Below, piece by piece: positions 41,806 through 52,035 of a stretch of DNA of 64,000 bases; position 1 is the first letter of the stretch, and each line of letters starts with the position of its first letter. Under the pieces are notes generated by a model. The model did no database searches. It was not told the DNA's origin and saw nothing but the letters and a program-made list of their open reading frames with translations. Position numbers and translations under genes: made by a program. The DNA is from Allomyces macrogynus ATCC 38327 (lineage: Eukaryota > Blastocladiomycota > Blastocladiomycetes > Blastocladiales > Blastocladiaceae), in contig GG745352.1 in NCBI GenBank assembly GCA_000151295.1, positions 726,658 through 790,657 on the forward strand, given 5' to 3'.

Positions 41806-44800
41806 ATGCAGAACAATTCTGGATACATGCCGGTACCCGGGCACCAGCAAAGGCCTCCATTCCAAGGGCAGCCTTTCATCCACATGCAGCCCATGCCGCA
41901 CCTCGAACAGCAGCAGCCGTTGCTGCCGCAGCATCAGCAGTCCGCGATGCCTGCTGCTGGCAGCAGCGCTGGTGTCACCCAGGCATATTTGGCGATTCAC
42001 ACACCCGTCGCCCCTCCGGCCAATATGGGTCCTCCGGCTCAAGCAGGTCGAGTCGATTCCAGCGTAACGATCTGGCAAGGTGAGCATCTGGTCAAGGAAG
42101 CGCCGGTTCCCGCCCAGCTCGCCGACAAGTACTCGAAACCGGACGCCGAGTTTCACACTCTGTGCTACACGGCGTGCACGGCCGATCCAAACAACTTTGT
42201 CGCCGAAAATTACCGTCTTCGCCAAACCGGCCAGGAAATCGAGCTGTTCATTGGTTCGTCTGCCTGACTGTCATCTCATCACTTCGTCTTGATTCTGACC
42301 ATTCGGGTTTCTAGTCGTGACCATGTACAACGAGGAACCGGAGCTATTTATCAAGACTATGCAGGTACGTGGTCGATTTGGTCGCGAGCGTTCATTTTCA
42401 AATTATTCACTCTTTACCTATTGAAACTCTCCAGGGCGTGCACAACAACATCCGCCAGATGCTCAAGCAACAAGAGTGGGGGGGTGCCGACGGGTGGAAG
42501 AAGATTGTCGTGGCCATTATCTCGGACGGCCGCACCAAGATTAACCAGGAAACGCTCACGCTCATCTCGCTGATGGGTTGTTACCAGGAGGGCCTGATGC
42601 AGCAGTATAATGGGCGCAACGAGACGCAGGCGCATATTTTCGAAGTCACGACCGAAATGAACTGGCAGGGCCAGCCAGAAGAGGGTATGTGATGAAACCT
42701 TGTGATCCATTAATGTCCGAGCAGCGGTCATCTTTCTGACGCGGTGGTCGGCTCTCTAGATGTGAAAATTGTCACGCACAAGGACGCGGATGATGGTGTT
42801 GTTCCCATGCAGCTGTTGTTTTGTTTGAAGGAGGCTAATGCCAAAGTACTGATCCTATCGAGCCCTATGTTCCCCTTGATCATTTGCTGCGCACAAACTG
42901 ATGCCTTTGCTCGTTGTGAACAGAAAATCAACTCGCACCGCTGGTTCTTCAACGCGTTTGCTGCGTCGCTCAGACCCAACGTTTGCGTTTTGCTCGATGT
43001 TGGCACCAAGCCGCAGTCCATGTCGATCTATCGTCTTTGGCGCGCGTTCCTCAACCCGCAAGTTGGCGGTGCATGTGGTGAGATTGCCGTCGAGGGTAGC
43101 TACTGGTCGATGCTCAACCCAATCATTGCCGGCCAGAATTTCGAGTACAAGATGTCTAAGTACGTTGAATTCCTTTCATTGGTCCGCCTTCTGCATGCCG
43201 AAAGCCGCTCCAGTCATTTTGGTACATGCCGATTTCATCCAGCCTCACCGCACGGGCTTGTTGTCCCAAACTAGCGTGCTCGACAAGCCGCTCGAATCGG
43301 TCTTCGGCTACATTTCCGTGCTGCCCGGCGCGTTCTCGGCCTACCGGTACGCGGCCCTGCAAGGCCGCCCACTCGAAGAGTATTTCAAGGGCGAGACGTT
43401 GCACAACTCGAGCGACATTTTCACGGCCAACATGTACCTGGCTGAGGACCGCATTCTCTGCTTTGAGCTCGTCGCCAAAGCCAATTGCAACTGGATCTTG
43501 CGCTACGAAAAGAATTCGCAGGCTGTGACCGATGCGCCGGCCACGTACGCGGAATTTATCAGCCAGCGCCGCCGTTGGCTCAACGGGTCGACGTTTGCGT
43601 TCCTCTACGCAGTCGGCAACATGGGCAAGTTCTTGACGTCGGGCCAGTCGATCTTCCGCAAGTTTGGGATTGTCATTGAGCTGCTCTATGCGTGCATCAA
43701 CTTTGTCTTCTCGTACTTTTCCCTCGCCAACTTTTTCGCAGCTTTTTACTTCGTGATCGAGGGTACGGGATTGGGACCACGCTGCGGATGTGATGGTGAT
43801 CTGCAACTCACGTGCGTCGTTTCGCTTGAACGTAGGTTACCTCAAGCTCATGGACAGTGAGGATGCGGCAACAATTCGCATGGTTCCGACCAAAGCGCGG
43901 TCGCCCGCCCTGTATGAGATCGTCAAGGCGATTCTCAAGCTGATGCGGCCGCTCTATGTGCTCGTCATTTGTCTCACGTTTATTCTGGCACTGGGCAACG
44001 CGCCCAAGTCATCGCGGCGCGGATATTTGACGATCATCGGTATCTTTGCGCTCATCTCTCTCGTGATGCTCGTTCTCGTGGTGATTTCGACGTCGGTGCA
44101 GTTCCAAATCAACCCGAATGTGGCTGCCAAGGTTGCGCAGTTCCGGCTCGCCAATGTGACCAAGCAGGGCGATGCAAGCGCGCTGATCACGTTGACGCTC
44201 GTCTCGCTTGTGGCAACCTATGGCGTCTACTTTGTCTCGTCGTTCCTCTACCTTGAATGGTACCACGTCATCTTCAACATGATCCAGTACACGCTGCTCC
44301 TGCCGACTTACGTCAATGGTACGCTTTCCTTCTCCGCTCTCCACCTCTCGCCCTTGTCGTTGGCTTCGACTAACCCTATATTCCTCCCTCACCCTTCAGT
44401 CCTGCAAATCTACGCGTACTGCAACATCTCGGACCTATCGTGGGGCACCAAGGGCGACACGGGCGGCGGTTCGGGTGGCTCTGGTGGCGGTTCTGGCGGT
44501 AACAACGGGCAGCGCAAGGACGAGCTTGCTGACATTGAGCGGATTCCGCCCAACAAATACTACACCAATCAGGAGAACGTGCTCAATCAAGTCATCAAGC
44601 CGAAGATGCGCCCAAATGGCGAAGAGAAGAAAAAGGACAATCCGTCCAAGGAGGAAAACTTCAAAAGTTTCCGCACCATGTTTGTGGGCATCTGGGTGAC
44701 CTTGAACGGTCTGCTCATTGTCGGTCTCCTGTCGCCAGGGACGCTCGGGATTCGCGTCACGGGGTTCGAGAATTGGTACCTGCTCATCTTGTCTCTGTGC

Positions 44801-44875
44801 GTGCTCGTGCTCACGCTGTTCCGGTTCATTGGATCGCTCGTGTACTGGCTCGGCCACCTTGTTGGATACTGCTGA
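41806..44875 (+). CDS. Chitin synthase, copy 2
   Basis: Eight exons: 41806-42253, 42315-42364, 42435-42684, 42760-42845, 42924-43159, 43275-43762, 43836-44318 and 44400-44875. They total 2517 nt, 838 residues, against 837 in copy 1. The Gln/Pro-rich N-terminus differs from copy 1, while the catalytic part is nearly identical. Motifs are [56 protein letters not shown], then membrane spans, the Gly/Ser linker and [10 protein letters not shown]. It has the same membrane role as copy 1. It lacks three introns of copy 1 (the first, the seventh and the one before the microexon) and uses only GT donors. Introns 4 (78 nt) and 7 (81 nt) are multiples of three without stops, so retention would keep the frame. 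Confidence 0.9.
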
Positions 44876-44922
44876 GCAAGCCCCTTTTTGCTGTGGGTCA
44901 AAGATGTTTCTCGATTTGACGG

Positions 44923-45111
44923 TCATTGTCCTTTTGCGTTTTTCTTGTCATGGGCCGCTCCAATTTCCCGGGCTCGTTGCAGTGCTTCGTGTTCGCTTCT
45001 CAAAATGGTTGTAACGTCATAATTAGCAGTCCCTCGTTTGGCGTCAAAACGCTGTAATGCCTTTTCATTTTCTTCATCCACTTCTTTTCTCCATGGCACG
45101 TTGGTGAACAT
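44923..45111 (-). CDS. Small charged helical protein or terminal exon, unidentified
   Basis: A 62-codon frame starts at ATG 45111 and ends in TGA or an equivalent stop at 44923, convergent to chitin synthase 2 with under 50 bp between. The sequence (MFTNVPWRKEVDEENEKALQ, then VTTILRSEHEALQRAREIGA) is highly charged and looks like one long amphipathic helix, unlike typical shadow frames here. It could be a small gene or the last exon of a longer one. I do not recognise it. Confidence 0.3.
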   Translation of the reverse strand: MFTNVPWRKEVDEENEKALQRFDAKRGTANYDVTTILRSEHEALQRAREIGAAHDKKNAKGQ

Positions 45112-46416
45112 CGCGTTCACGCTTCTCAGTTGCGTGTGGTAGGATACGAACCGGGTCCGCAAAGATCGAACGCACGCAAGTGAACATTGGATCGCGACAA
45201 ACATGTTCTGCGATTGCGACTGTTCAGCATGATGGTTGTGGGCGGAGGCTTATCTTGCCGCGAATCGGTGCTGCAACGCGGCCTTGGAGAGCCGGGGCAC
45301 CTTCAGCTCAGGCATCTACAAATCACATCGCAAAATTGCATCACAAAAGGCAAAAAATTACACTAGAATGAGATAAAATCGAGGACATTTGCTTACCAAT
45401 GCCAGGTGTGGTCACACACTTGACATTGCGCGAGCAGAGCGTCATTTCGGATGCAGATAGATGCTATAGCTCCTGACCGTACGAAGACGAACGATGAGTC
45501 CGACTTTCAACGCGCACCATCAGCACGACGCTCTGCGATGTTCTCGAGATACAGTGAGATGCACAGCGCACGTCACCAGCCCCTGAATTACCCGCATGAG
45601 CACAAAAGCATCCGGCGAAAGAATGCAGCCTGGTGGAGAGCTAATAAGTATTAAGCTGCATTTTGGAAACAACGCCATGAGAACATGGGTCCTTGCAAGT
45701 GTTGAACTGTGCAGGCTCAAGTGACGTTGCAGATGTATCAACGGCTCATCAACCAACTCGAGACGCATTCGGCACCCAGCAGGCAAGGCGGCAACGAGGC
45801 TGGAAGGAAATGAACATAGAGGACGTCACGACAACAAGGCGATGGGGCCGAAGCGTCGCCAAGTGGGCGACAGGGGCGTCGCTGAAGTATTTTGTTTCGG
45901 GTTGATGAAATACATGAGCCACAGCACGAAGCAGCTTGTGGGGGAGCTGACAGTCACCACCGCTCTCAGGCGGGCCGCCTCCGCGAGTTGATTCGAGGGG
46001 GGCAAATTTCTATTTTCCAACATCTTCTCCAAACCCCCTTTTGCAACAGCAAGCGACTCGCGATCAAGACTCAGAGCATCTAAAACGGTTGGAAGTGATT
46101 TTGACTCCACCAACTGAAAATGGATCATGCAGGAGCGAAACATCCCCAATGAGCAAGAGTCAAACCGAAAATCGATTTTCGCATCATGTCAGTCCAAGTG
46201 AACATGCGCAACGGCCAGAGGCACACCCACTTTCACCAACGACCTATCCGCCTCTCGCACGAACACCGCACACGAGACCTTTCATGCTCCCTCCTGCTCC
46301 TGAGTGCTCACCCGCGACAAAACTTGCTGACACTCACCGGCCGCGACCAACAACAACATAATTGCAGATTCCGTTTTCTTTCCATCCAGACAAGCACGCA
46401 TTTCCCGGAAAACGCA
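45112..46416. other. AT-richer intergenic region before the transposase relic
   Basis: About 1.3 kb of lower GC content than the flanking genes and without a supported gene. It may include the 5' flank of the Harbinger-type element. I could not identify terminal inverted repeats. Confidence 0.4.
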
Positions 46417-47810
46417 ATGGACGCCAATGTCCAGCATGCAGCCAACCCTCTCCACCTTGCGCCTTTCATATGGGTCCTCGATATCAAGCACGATGACGAT
46501 TTCGACGAGGACATGGTCATCATCACTGTCTTCCAGTCGCTTCTTGCGGATGCGGCCCGTACCTGTCCCACCAAAAACCCTCCCATCATCGTCTGGGGCA
46601 GATCCCACCCACCCTGGCCGTGCACCCAACCTCCACCGCAACCATGCCCTTGGCCACACGCACATCATGGAGGACTATTTTGTCTTTGACGAGCGCCTCT
46701 TTCGTCTTCGATACTGCATGCCGCGCGCTCTTTTTGAGCACATTGTCCAGTCGATGGTCGCTGCCGATCCAGCAATGGGGTTGCTCACTGATGCGGCGCC
46801 TGAACACGGCCTCTTGGCCATCCAAATGTGCATGGCAGCAATGTGAATGCTCGCAAATGACTCGATGCCCGATGAGCTTGAGGAGTACATTCGCGCTGGC
46901 GCCTCGACCATTTTGTTCTACTTCCGGCGATTTTGCTTCAACGTCATCCAGACGTACAGCTCCCAGTTCCTGCGGCCGCCCTTGCACGACGAGAGTGCCG
47001 CACGCTTGACCGTCAACAAGGAGCGTGGGTTGCCTGGTATGTTTGGCTCAATTGATTGTATGCACTGGGAATGGGAGAAGCGCCCGTGCGCCTGGCAAGG
47101 TGAGTTCCAGGACCGTCACGGCGTGCGTACTGTGATTCTCCAAGTGGTCGCAATGCCAGATCTTTATTTTTGCCATTATTTCTTTGGCACGTCCGGTTCT
47201 GCAAAAGACATTGCCTTTCTCGACCGATTGCGATTTCTTCTCAACGCAGTGCTCAACAAGGCCAAGGCGATTGAGTACACGATCAACGGCCGCACTTACA
47301 CCAAGCCCTCCTTCCTTGCCGACAGAATCTACCCACTTGCGGTGTTTTGTCCAGACCGTTTCGAGCCTGCTGTCCGAGAAGCACAAGCACTTCGCCAAGC
47401 AGCAAGAGGCGGCGCGCAAGGACATTGAGCGCACGTTCGGCGTTCTTCAAGCGCGGTTTGGGACAATCTGGTCGCCTTGCTGGATTTGGTCGCCAAGTGA
47501 TCTTCAGCTGATCATGCGCACGTGCATCATCTTGCACAACACGATCCTGACCTACGAGGGCAAGGTGCAAATCTCGCGCGAGTACATGTTTGAAGGAGGC
47601 CATGTTCGCCCGCCCGTTCTCCATCCGGTCCCGCAAGTTTAGAGCGAGCTCGTTTCGCAGGAGCTTGCCGCGTTGCACGACGAGGCCATGTACAAGCAGT
47701 TGCGCGAGGATTTGGTCCAGCACCTTTGGGATCATATGGGCGATATGACCGGGGAGGGAGATGACGATGGTGGAGAGGATGGGAGTGAGGACGAGGACGA
47801 TGATGAATAA
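46417..47810 (+). mobile_element. Broken PIF/Harbinger-type transposase (DDE superfamily)
   Basis: From MDANVQHAANPLHLAPF, the frame shifts near 46600 to PGRAPNLHRNHALGHTHIME, then DYFVFDERLFRLRYCMPRAL, the typical N-terminal block of plant-transposon-protein-like Harbinger nucleases. A TGA at 46844-46846 interrupts it. The same frame continues with GMFGSIDCMHWEWEKRPCAW (first catalytic D) and the FFGTSGSAKDIAFLDR block (second D). A further shift near 47370-47400 leads to KDIERTFGVLQARFGTIW (E region). A TAG at 47640-47642 is followed by an acidic tail to TAA 47810. Two frameshifts and two nonsense codons make it inactive. Part of the N-terminal change could be an intron. These transposases cut and paste DNA with short target duplications; no terminal repeats were identified. 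Confidence 0.75.
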
Positions 47811-48128
47811 AATGTCTTGATCGCTCTGACCCCCTTCCGAAACGAAGATTGCTGTGGTTACCTTCACTCTGCCCCCACGCCCACCATGGTTGAAACGGAA
47901 AAAGACATTCATTCAACACTACCAACAACAAGAACAATTCAGCAGACAGCAATCCGTAAGCCACGAAATCTCAAATTCAACGACACAATTACAGACTGTT
48001 CTCGCCATCCCAAGCTGCCGCCGGGTCGCGCGGCGCGGTGCTAGCCGTGTCATCAAGATGTGGCCGTATTGGGAGGGAGGTCGAACGGAAACGGCACGAT
48101 TTGGCGGCGCTTCATCACCGACGACGTG

Positions 48129-48809
48129 TCATCCCAGCTCGCAGCACGAGCGTGTGGGGTGGCAGCGGTTGGCGCACTCGTCGGTGGCTGGGTGAAGAGT
48201 CGGTGGAGGCACTTCGTACAAGTAGCCCGCGTAGTAGCCGGCCTCGGGCGGGGGAGGCGCCGTGAAGTAGTTGTGCATGGGCGCGATCACCTGGTGCACG
48301 AGGTTCTCGTCGTTGCCCAGGTTGCTTGGGCCGCTGCCAGTTCCAGAGCTGAAAGACGAACGGTCGCCTTCGATATTGTTCGGCGCGGCTGCAAAAGGTG
48401 CAGGGAATGGCTCGAGGAATGCGTCAGGCATGTGCGCCAGGCCGGGATAGGCCGCACCGCCAGCATCACTGTGATACTGCACGTCGAGGGGGTAGTAGGG
48501 AGCGTTTCCAGCGTGGTCGAGCGGGTTGCGGTTGCACGGGTCGGCAAGGTCAGGCGCATCACATTTGTGCAGGTGGTCGGCCTCGTTTCCAGGTTGGTCG
48601 TGCGTGTTGCCGTCACGTGGGCCGACGCGATTGTTGCCAGCTCGCTGGCGCGCGTCGTGATCGCGCGGGCCAGCGTGATCATTTCCGGGCTGGTCGCGCG
48701 CGTCGCTGTCGCGCGGGTGGTCAGGCTCTGGGCTGGTCACACGCGTCGCGCTCGTGCGGGTTGGCACGGTCGGCCATGTCGCGTTCGCGCGCCAGTTCAG
48801 ATGCGGCAC
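48129..48809 (-). CDS. Hypothetical low-complexity protein next to the transposase relic
   Basis: A 226-codon frame is convergent to the transposase. Its first half carries an imperfect internal repeat (SDARDQPGNDHAGPRDHDAR, then NNRVGPRDGNTHDQPGNEAD), rich in D, H, R and N. The second half is Pro/Tyr/Ala-rich (HNYFTAPPPPEAGYYAGYLY). No domain is recognised. Autonomous Harbinger elements carry a second DNA-binding gene; position alone suggests this, but no Myb/SANT helix is visible. It could be spliced, with an upstream exon encoding LFYFDVMMRPTNDLDPEQRE (48811-48920). Confidence 0.3.
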   Translation of the reverse strand: MPHLNWRANATWPTVPTRTSATRVTSPEPDHPRDSDARDQPGNDHAGPRDHDARQRAGNNRVGPRDGNTHDQPGNEADHLHKCDAPDLADPCNRNPLDHAGNAPYYPLDVQYHSDAGGAAYPGLAHMPDAFLEPFPAPFAAAPNNIEGDRSSFSSGTGSGPSNLGNDENLVHQVIAPMHNYFTAPPPPEAGYYAGYLYEVPPPTLHPATDECANRCHPTRSCCELG

Positions 48810-48958
48810 GTTAGCGCATCGTCGTGAGGATTGCGTTCTGTTGGAGAGTCATGTACTCGCGCTGCTCGGGGTCGAGATCGTTGGTCGGGCGCATCATGAC
48901 GTCGAAATAGAACAGTCTCATCTGACGTTGGTATGTGGAAGGAATCTGCCGGACCGCT

Positions 48959-49003
48959 CTGGCGCGGGCCATGCTGGCGCGGGCCATGCTGGCGCGGGCC
49001 ATG
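48959..49003 (+). repeat. 15-bp tandem repeat, three copies
   Basis: CTGGCGCGGGCCATG is repeated three times without mismatch. It lies within the minus-strand frame upstream of the hypothetical protein, where it would encode a 5-residue repeat (MARAS). Confidence 0.85.
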
Positions 49004-49282
49004 CATGTTACATGACAGCAACAAGAGAAAGACCAACGAAACGACCAGAGAAGCGAACAGAATGGACTCGAATGGAAACGACAAAGATCTGCTACCAAAC
49101 GATGATCCCGAGTGCAAGCGGATGATACAAAGAAATAACGATTTACTCTGTATAAGAAAACCGCAACTAGATGGCTACAACGGCAACAAAAATGGGAGAA
49201 CGGTCCGCCCGGCAGCCGCGGCCAGGCGGACGGAAACGGAAGCACAAAGATATAGATACATGGCGCCATGACGAGCGCCGCC

Positions 49283-49300
49283 AAAAAAAAAAAAAAAAAA
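49283..49300 (+). repeat. A18 homopolymer
   Basis: A run of 18 A lies 76 bp downstream of the 3' end of the minus-strand permease gene (49377). On the plus strand it could mark the tail of a retroposed sequence, but no source sequence is recognised upstream. Confidence 0.8.
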
Positions 49301-49376
49301 GAGTACCCGACATGCTCCTCGCCAGGTCGATGTTGCTGCGGCCCCGCTCACCTACGCGCGGCCGATGTGACGGCCA

Positions 49377-50767
49377 TTACACGAAGGTCATGACCGTAAC
49401 ATAAATGGTCGACACTGTTCCAACGACGACGAGGAACCAGTCCATAAACCGGCCAAAGACGCCTTGTTCCGGGAACGTCTTCATGTGCAGGAGCGCCGGG
49501 TAGATGAACGAAAGGGGAACGCATCCGAAACCGCCAATCAACGAGACGAGCAGGTTGAGCTTGTCACCTGCGACCCATGCAATACCAGCGACAAACAGGA
49601 CCAGGCACGTGCGCACGCCGTTCTCAGCCCAGTACCGCTTCGTCGGCGACCAGTTGGCGCCGCGCACCTGCTGCTTGCTGTCCGGGTCGACGGGCGGCAG
49701 GATCGCGCCCTGCACGATGACGGTTGCCGGGAACAGGATCAACGGCCACGAGAGCACGATCGCGATAATGTAGAGAATGTAGATCGACGACGAGAACGGG
49801 CCCTCGGGCAAGTTGAAGAGCGCAATCGTCTTGATGTTCGACCCGAACGCGAGGTACCCGCACGACGCGACCACCAAGTAGACCATGGTCGTGACGACCA
49901 GCGCGAGCGACAGGACCAGCGGGAACTTCTGCGGGTTCTTCATCGACTGCGCGACAGGGACGACGAGACCGACACCCTCGTACGTGTAGACGGCCGTGCC
50001 GATGAAGAGCGCAAAGTGCTTCGAGTTGAACATCATGATGTCCGGGCCGACACCGTGCGTCGCGATCTGGGCGATACTCGTGTAGACAATGACCCCGAGG
50101 CCGAAGAGCACGAAAACATTGCCCATGACTATCATCAGTGCGAACAGCAAGTCAGCACTCTGGACAAGGTTGGTGCGGAGAGAGCCAAGCGAGCGGCGGA
50201 AAGGACGTACGCGAAAACGCGGCAAAGTTCTTGATTTGCCGGACCATGGCAAACGGAATGTAGAGACACAGCTGGATCAAGATCAGGTGCCAGGTCTGCA
50301 AGATGACGGCGCCGTCCGTGACGCGGCGCACAAACTCGATCGTGTTGGACGCGACAAAGAGCGTGTAGGCTGACGCGAACCCGATTTGCGACAGCGCAAC
50401 CGACCCGAGAATCAGGCCGTGCATGACGCGGCCGTAAATTTTCTTGCCCATTTCTTCGAATGAGCCGGGCACGATCAGGTTGGTCTTGGCGAGCAGCACC
50501 ATGCCGACCGTCGACAGGTACGCGAGCACAATGAGCAGGACAATCGAGAACGCGAAACCGCCATCTTGGAAGGCCTGGGTTGGAGGGACGCGATGCGGTG
50601 ATGGGTCAGTATCCAGAGTTGACGCGTGCGGCGATGGCGAGCTTCGAGCAGCAAATACGCACGGAAGGCAGGAAGAGAGCGCCGGTGCCAATGTTGGACT
50701 TGAGCAGAAGCAGGAACACGCGGAGCGCGCTGGCCGAACCGGCGGGGGCAGCGTCGACGGCACCCAT
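49377..50767 (-). CDS. Amino acid permease, AAAP family (AVT/PAT type)
   Basis: Three exons (50767-50663, 50574-50211, 50128-49377) give 406 residues. The introns of 88 and 82 nt have GTGCGT and GTACGT donors and CAG/TAG acceptors. The first helix carries the family motif LLLLKSNIGTGALFLPSAFQ. It is followed by GGFAFSIVLLIVLAYLSTVG, FASAYTLFVASNTIEFV and the helix-6 region FALFIGTAVYTYEGVGLVVP, diagnostic of AAAP members. About 11 membrane spans are expected. Its length and short N-terminus resemble fungal vacuolar AVT3/AVT4-like and animal PAT-like carriers, which move neutral amino acids, often out of the vacuole. The substrate is inferred only from the family. Confidence 0.85.
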
Positions 50768-52035
50768 GGTGATGGTACACAAAGTAGATGGGGCGAAGTC
50801 GGGTGGAGAAGATCGAGTTGGGTGCCAAGAGCAAATAGATGCTTGGATCGGGCGGGCGAGCAGCGGGTGGTTGGTGCCGACCGGGGAGTGCGGACGGCGG
50901 ATATCGGCGCCGGAAGGCAAGGGTGCTGGACGAGCTCGATTGATGGTGAAGAACAGTTGGCCGGGGGGCTCGGCCGCTTTTGTACGTTACCGGGGGGATC
51001 CGGGCTTGCTCGCGCAGGCCCAACGTCGAGGACCGTGAGGCTGGTCGAGCCGTGGTGACGAGTGCCGTCCCCCTTGGCACAGCACACGCGGCCCCGGTCC
51101 CCACGCCGTCGAATCTGGTGGGCGATGGGAAGCAAACATTGTCCGGCTGAACCCGTCTTGTGACCGTGCAGTTCATGGCTCGCTCAGCACCCAGCCGGGT
51201 CGGGCGACGCGATGAGCCCACTCGCGAGCCACGGTCAATCCATCGCCTGGCCCACACAACGGGCGTCGAGCCGCGCGGCCAGCCCCGTCAATCGACCAGG
51301 CACCACCCCCGCCCAGCAGGGATCTCGCATGACAAGCTATTTTGGAGGACGGACCCAGGTGGACGAGTAATTGTTCGCCACAATCGTTGGTCATCGGAGC
51401 AAATGACCTTGCCAGCTGTTTTTGCGCGGCATGTTGTCGCCGGTACCCCATGACTGGCGTCGCAGGAACACAGTTCGTGGCGCTGCCACCAAGACCGAGG
51501 CAAAACTAGATTTTGTGTTGCATAACTTTGGAAGAACGGATTTCTGCGCAGCGTGAGGCAAGGTCATCGGATCATTTGGTCGAAAGTGGGGAGCTGGCTG
51601 CTTGCGCGGCAAAGGTTTGGATGACCAGTCATGGGTTCATGTTCATTTGCATTCGGCGAGCCTTGTTCATGGCAACAGGAAACTGACTGGGACGAGCTTG
51701 GACGCGCGCTCCGCCTCTTCATGCACCCCGCGCTCCGTCCGTCTTGGGAACTGGCGTCGCCACAGACGAAGTGATTTCGATTTGATCTTCGGCGAGATGG
51801 GTGGCGACGGTCAATACCCATGCATGCGCGCGCGCGTCGCGTCCGTGCACGCTCGCATCTCTCCTTTGCGCCAAGGAAGCGCGCGAGTCAGGCGCGCGCA
51901 CCAAAGTCAATCCAGCCCAAGATCATCAACACTCCTAAACTCCGCGCGCATGCCCGTCCCGTCCCTCCCGAACGTGGTCAGACGCGCGGATCAATGTATT
52001 CTCGCTCCAAACGCCCACTGCACACCCCTACCGCC
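50768..52035. other. Intergenic region between permease and disordered-protein gene
   Basis: About 1.27 kb lie between the 5' end of the permease (minus) and the 3' end of the disordered-protein gene (minus). No supported gene. It should contain the permease promoter. Confidence 0.45.
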
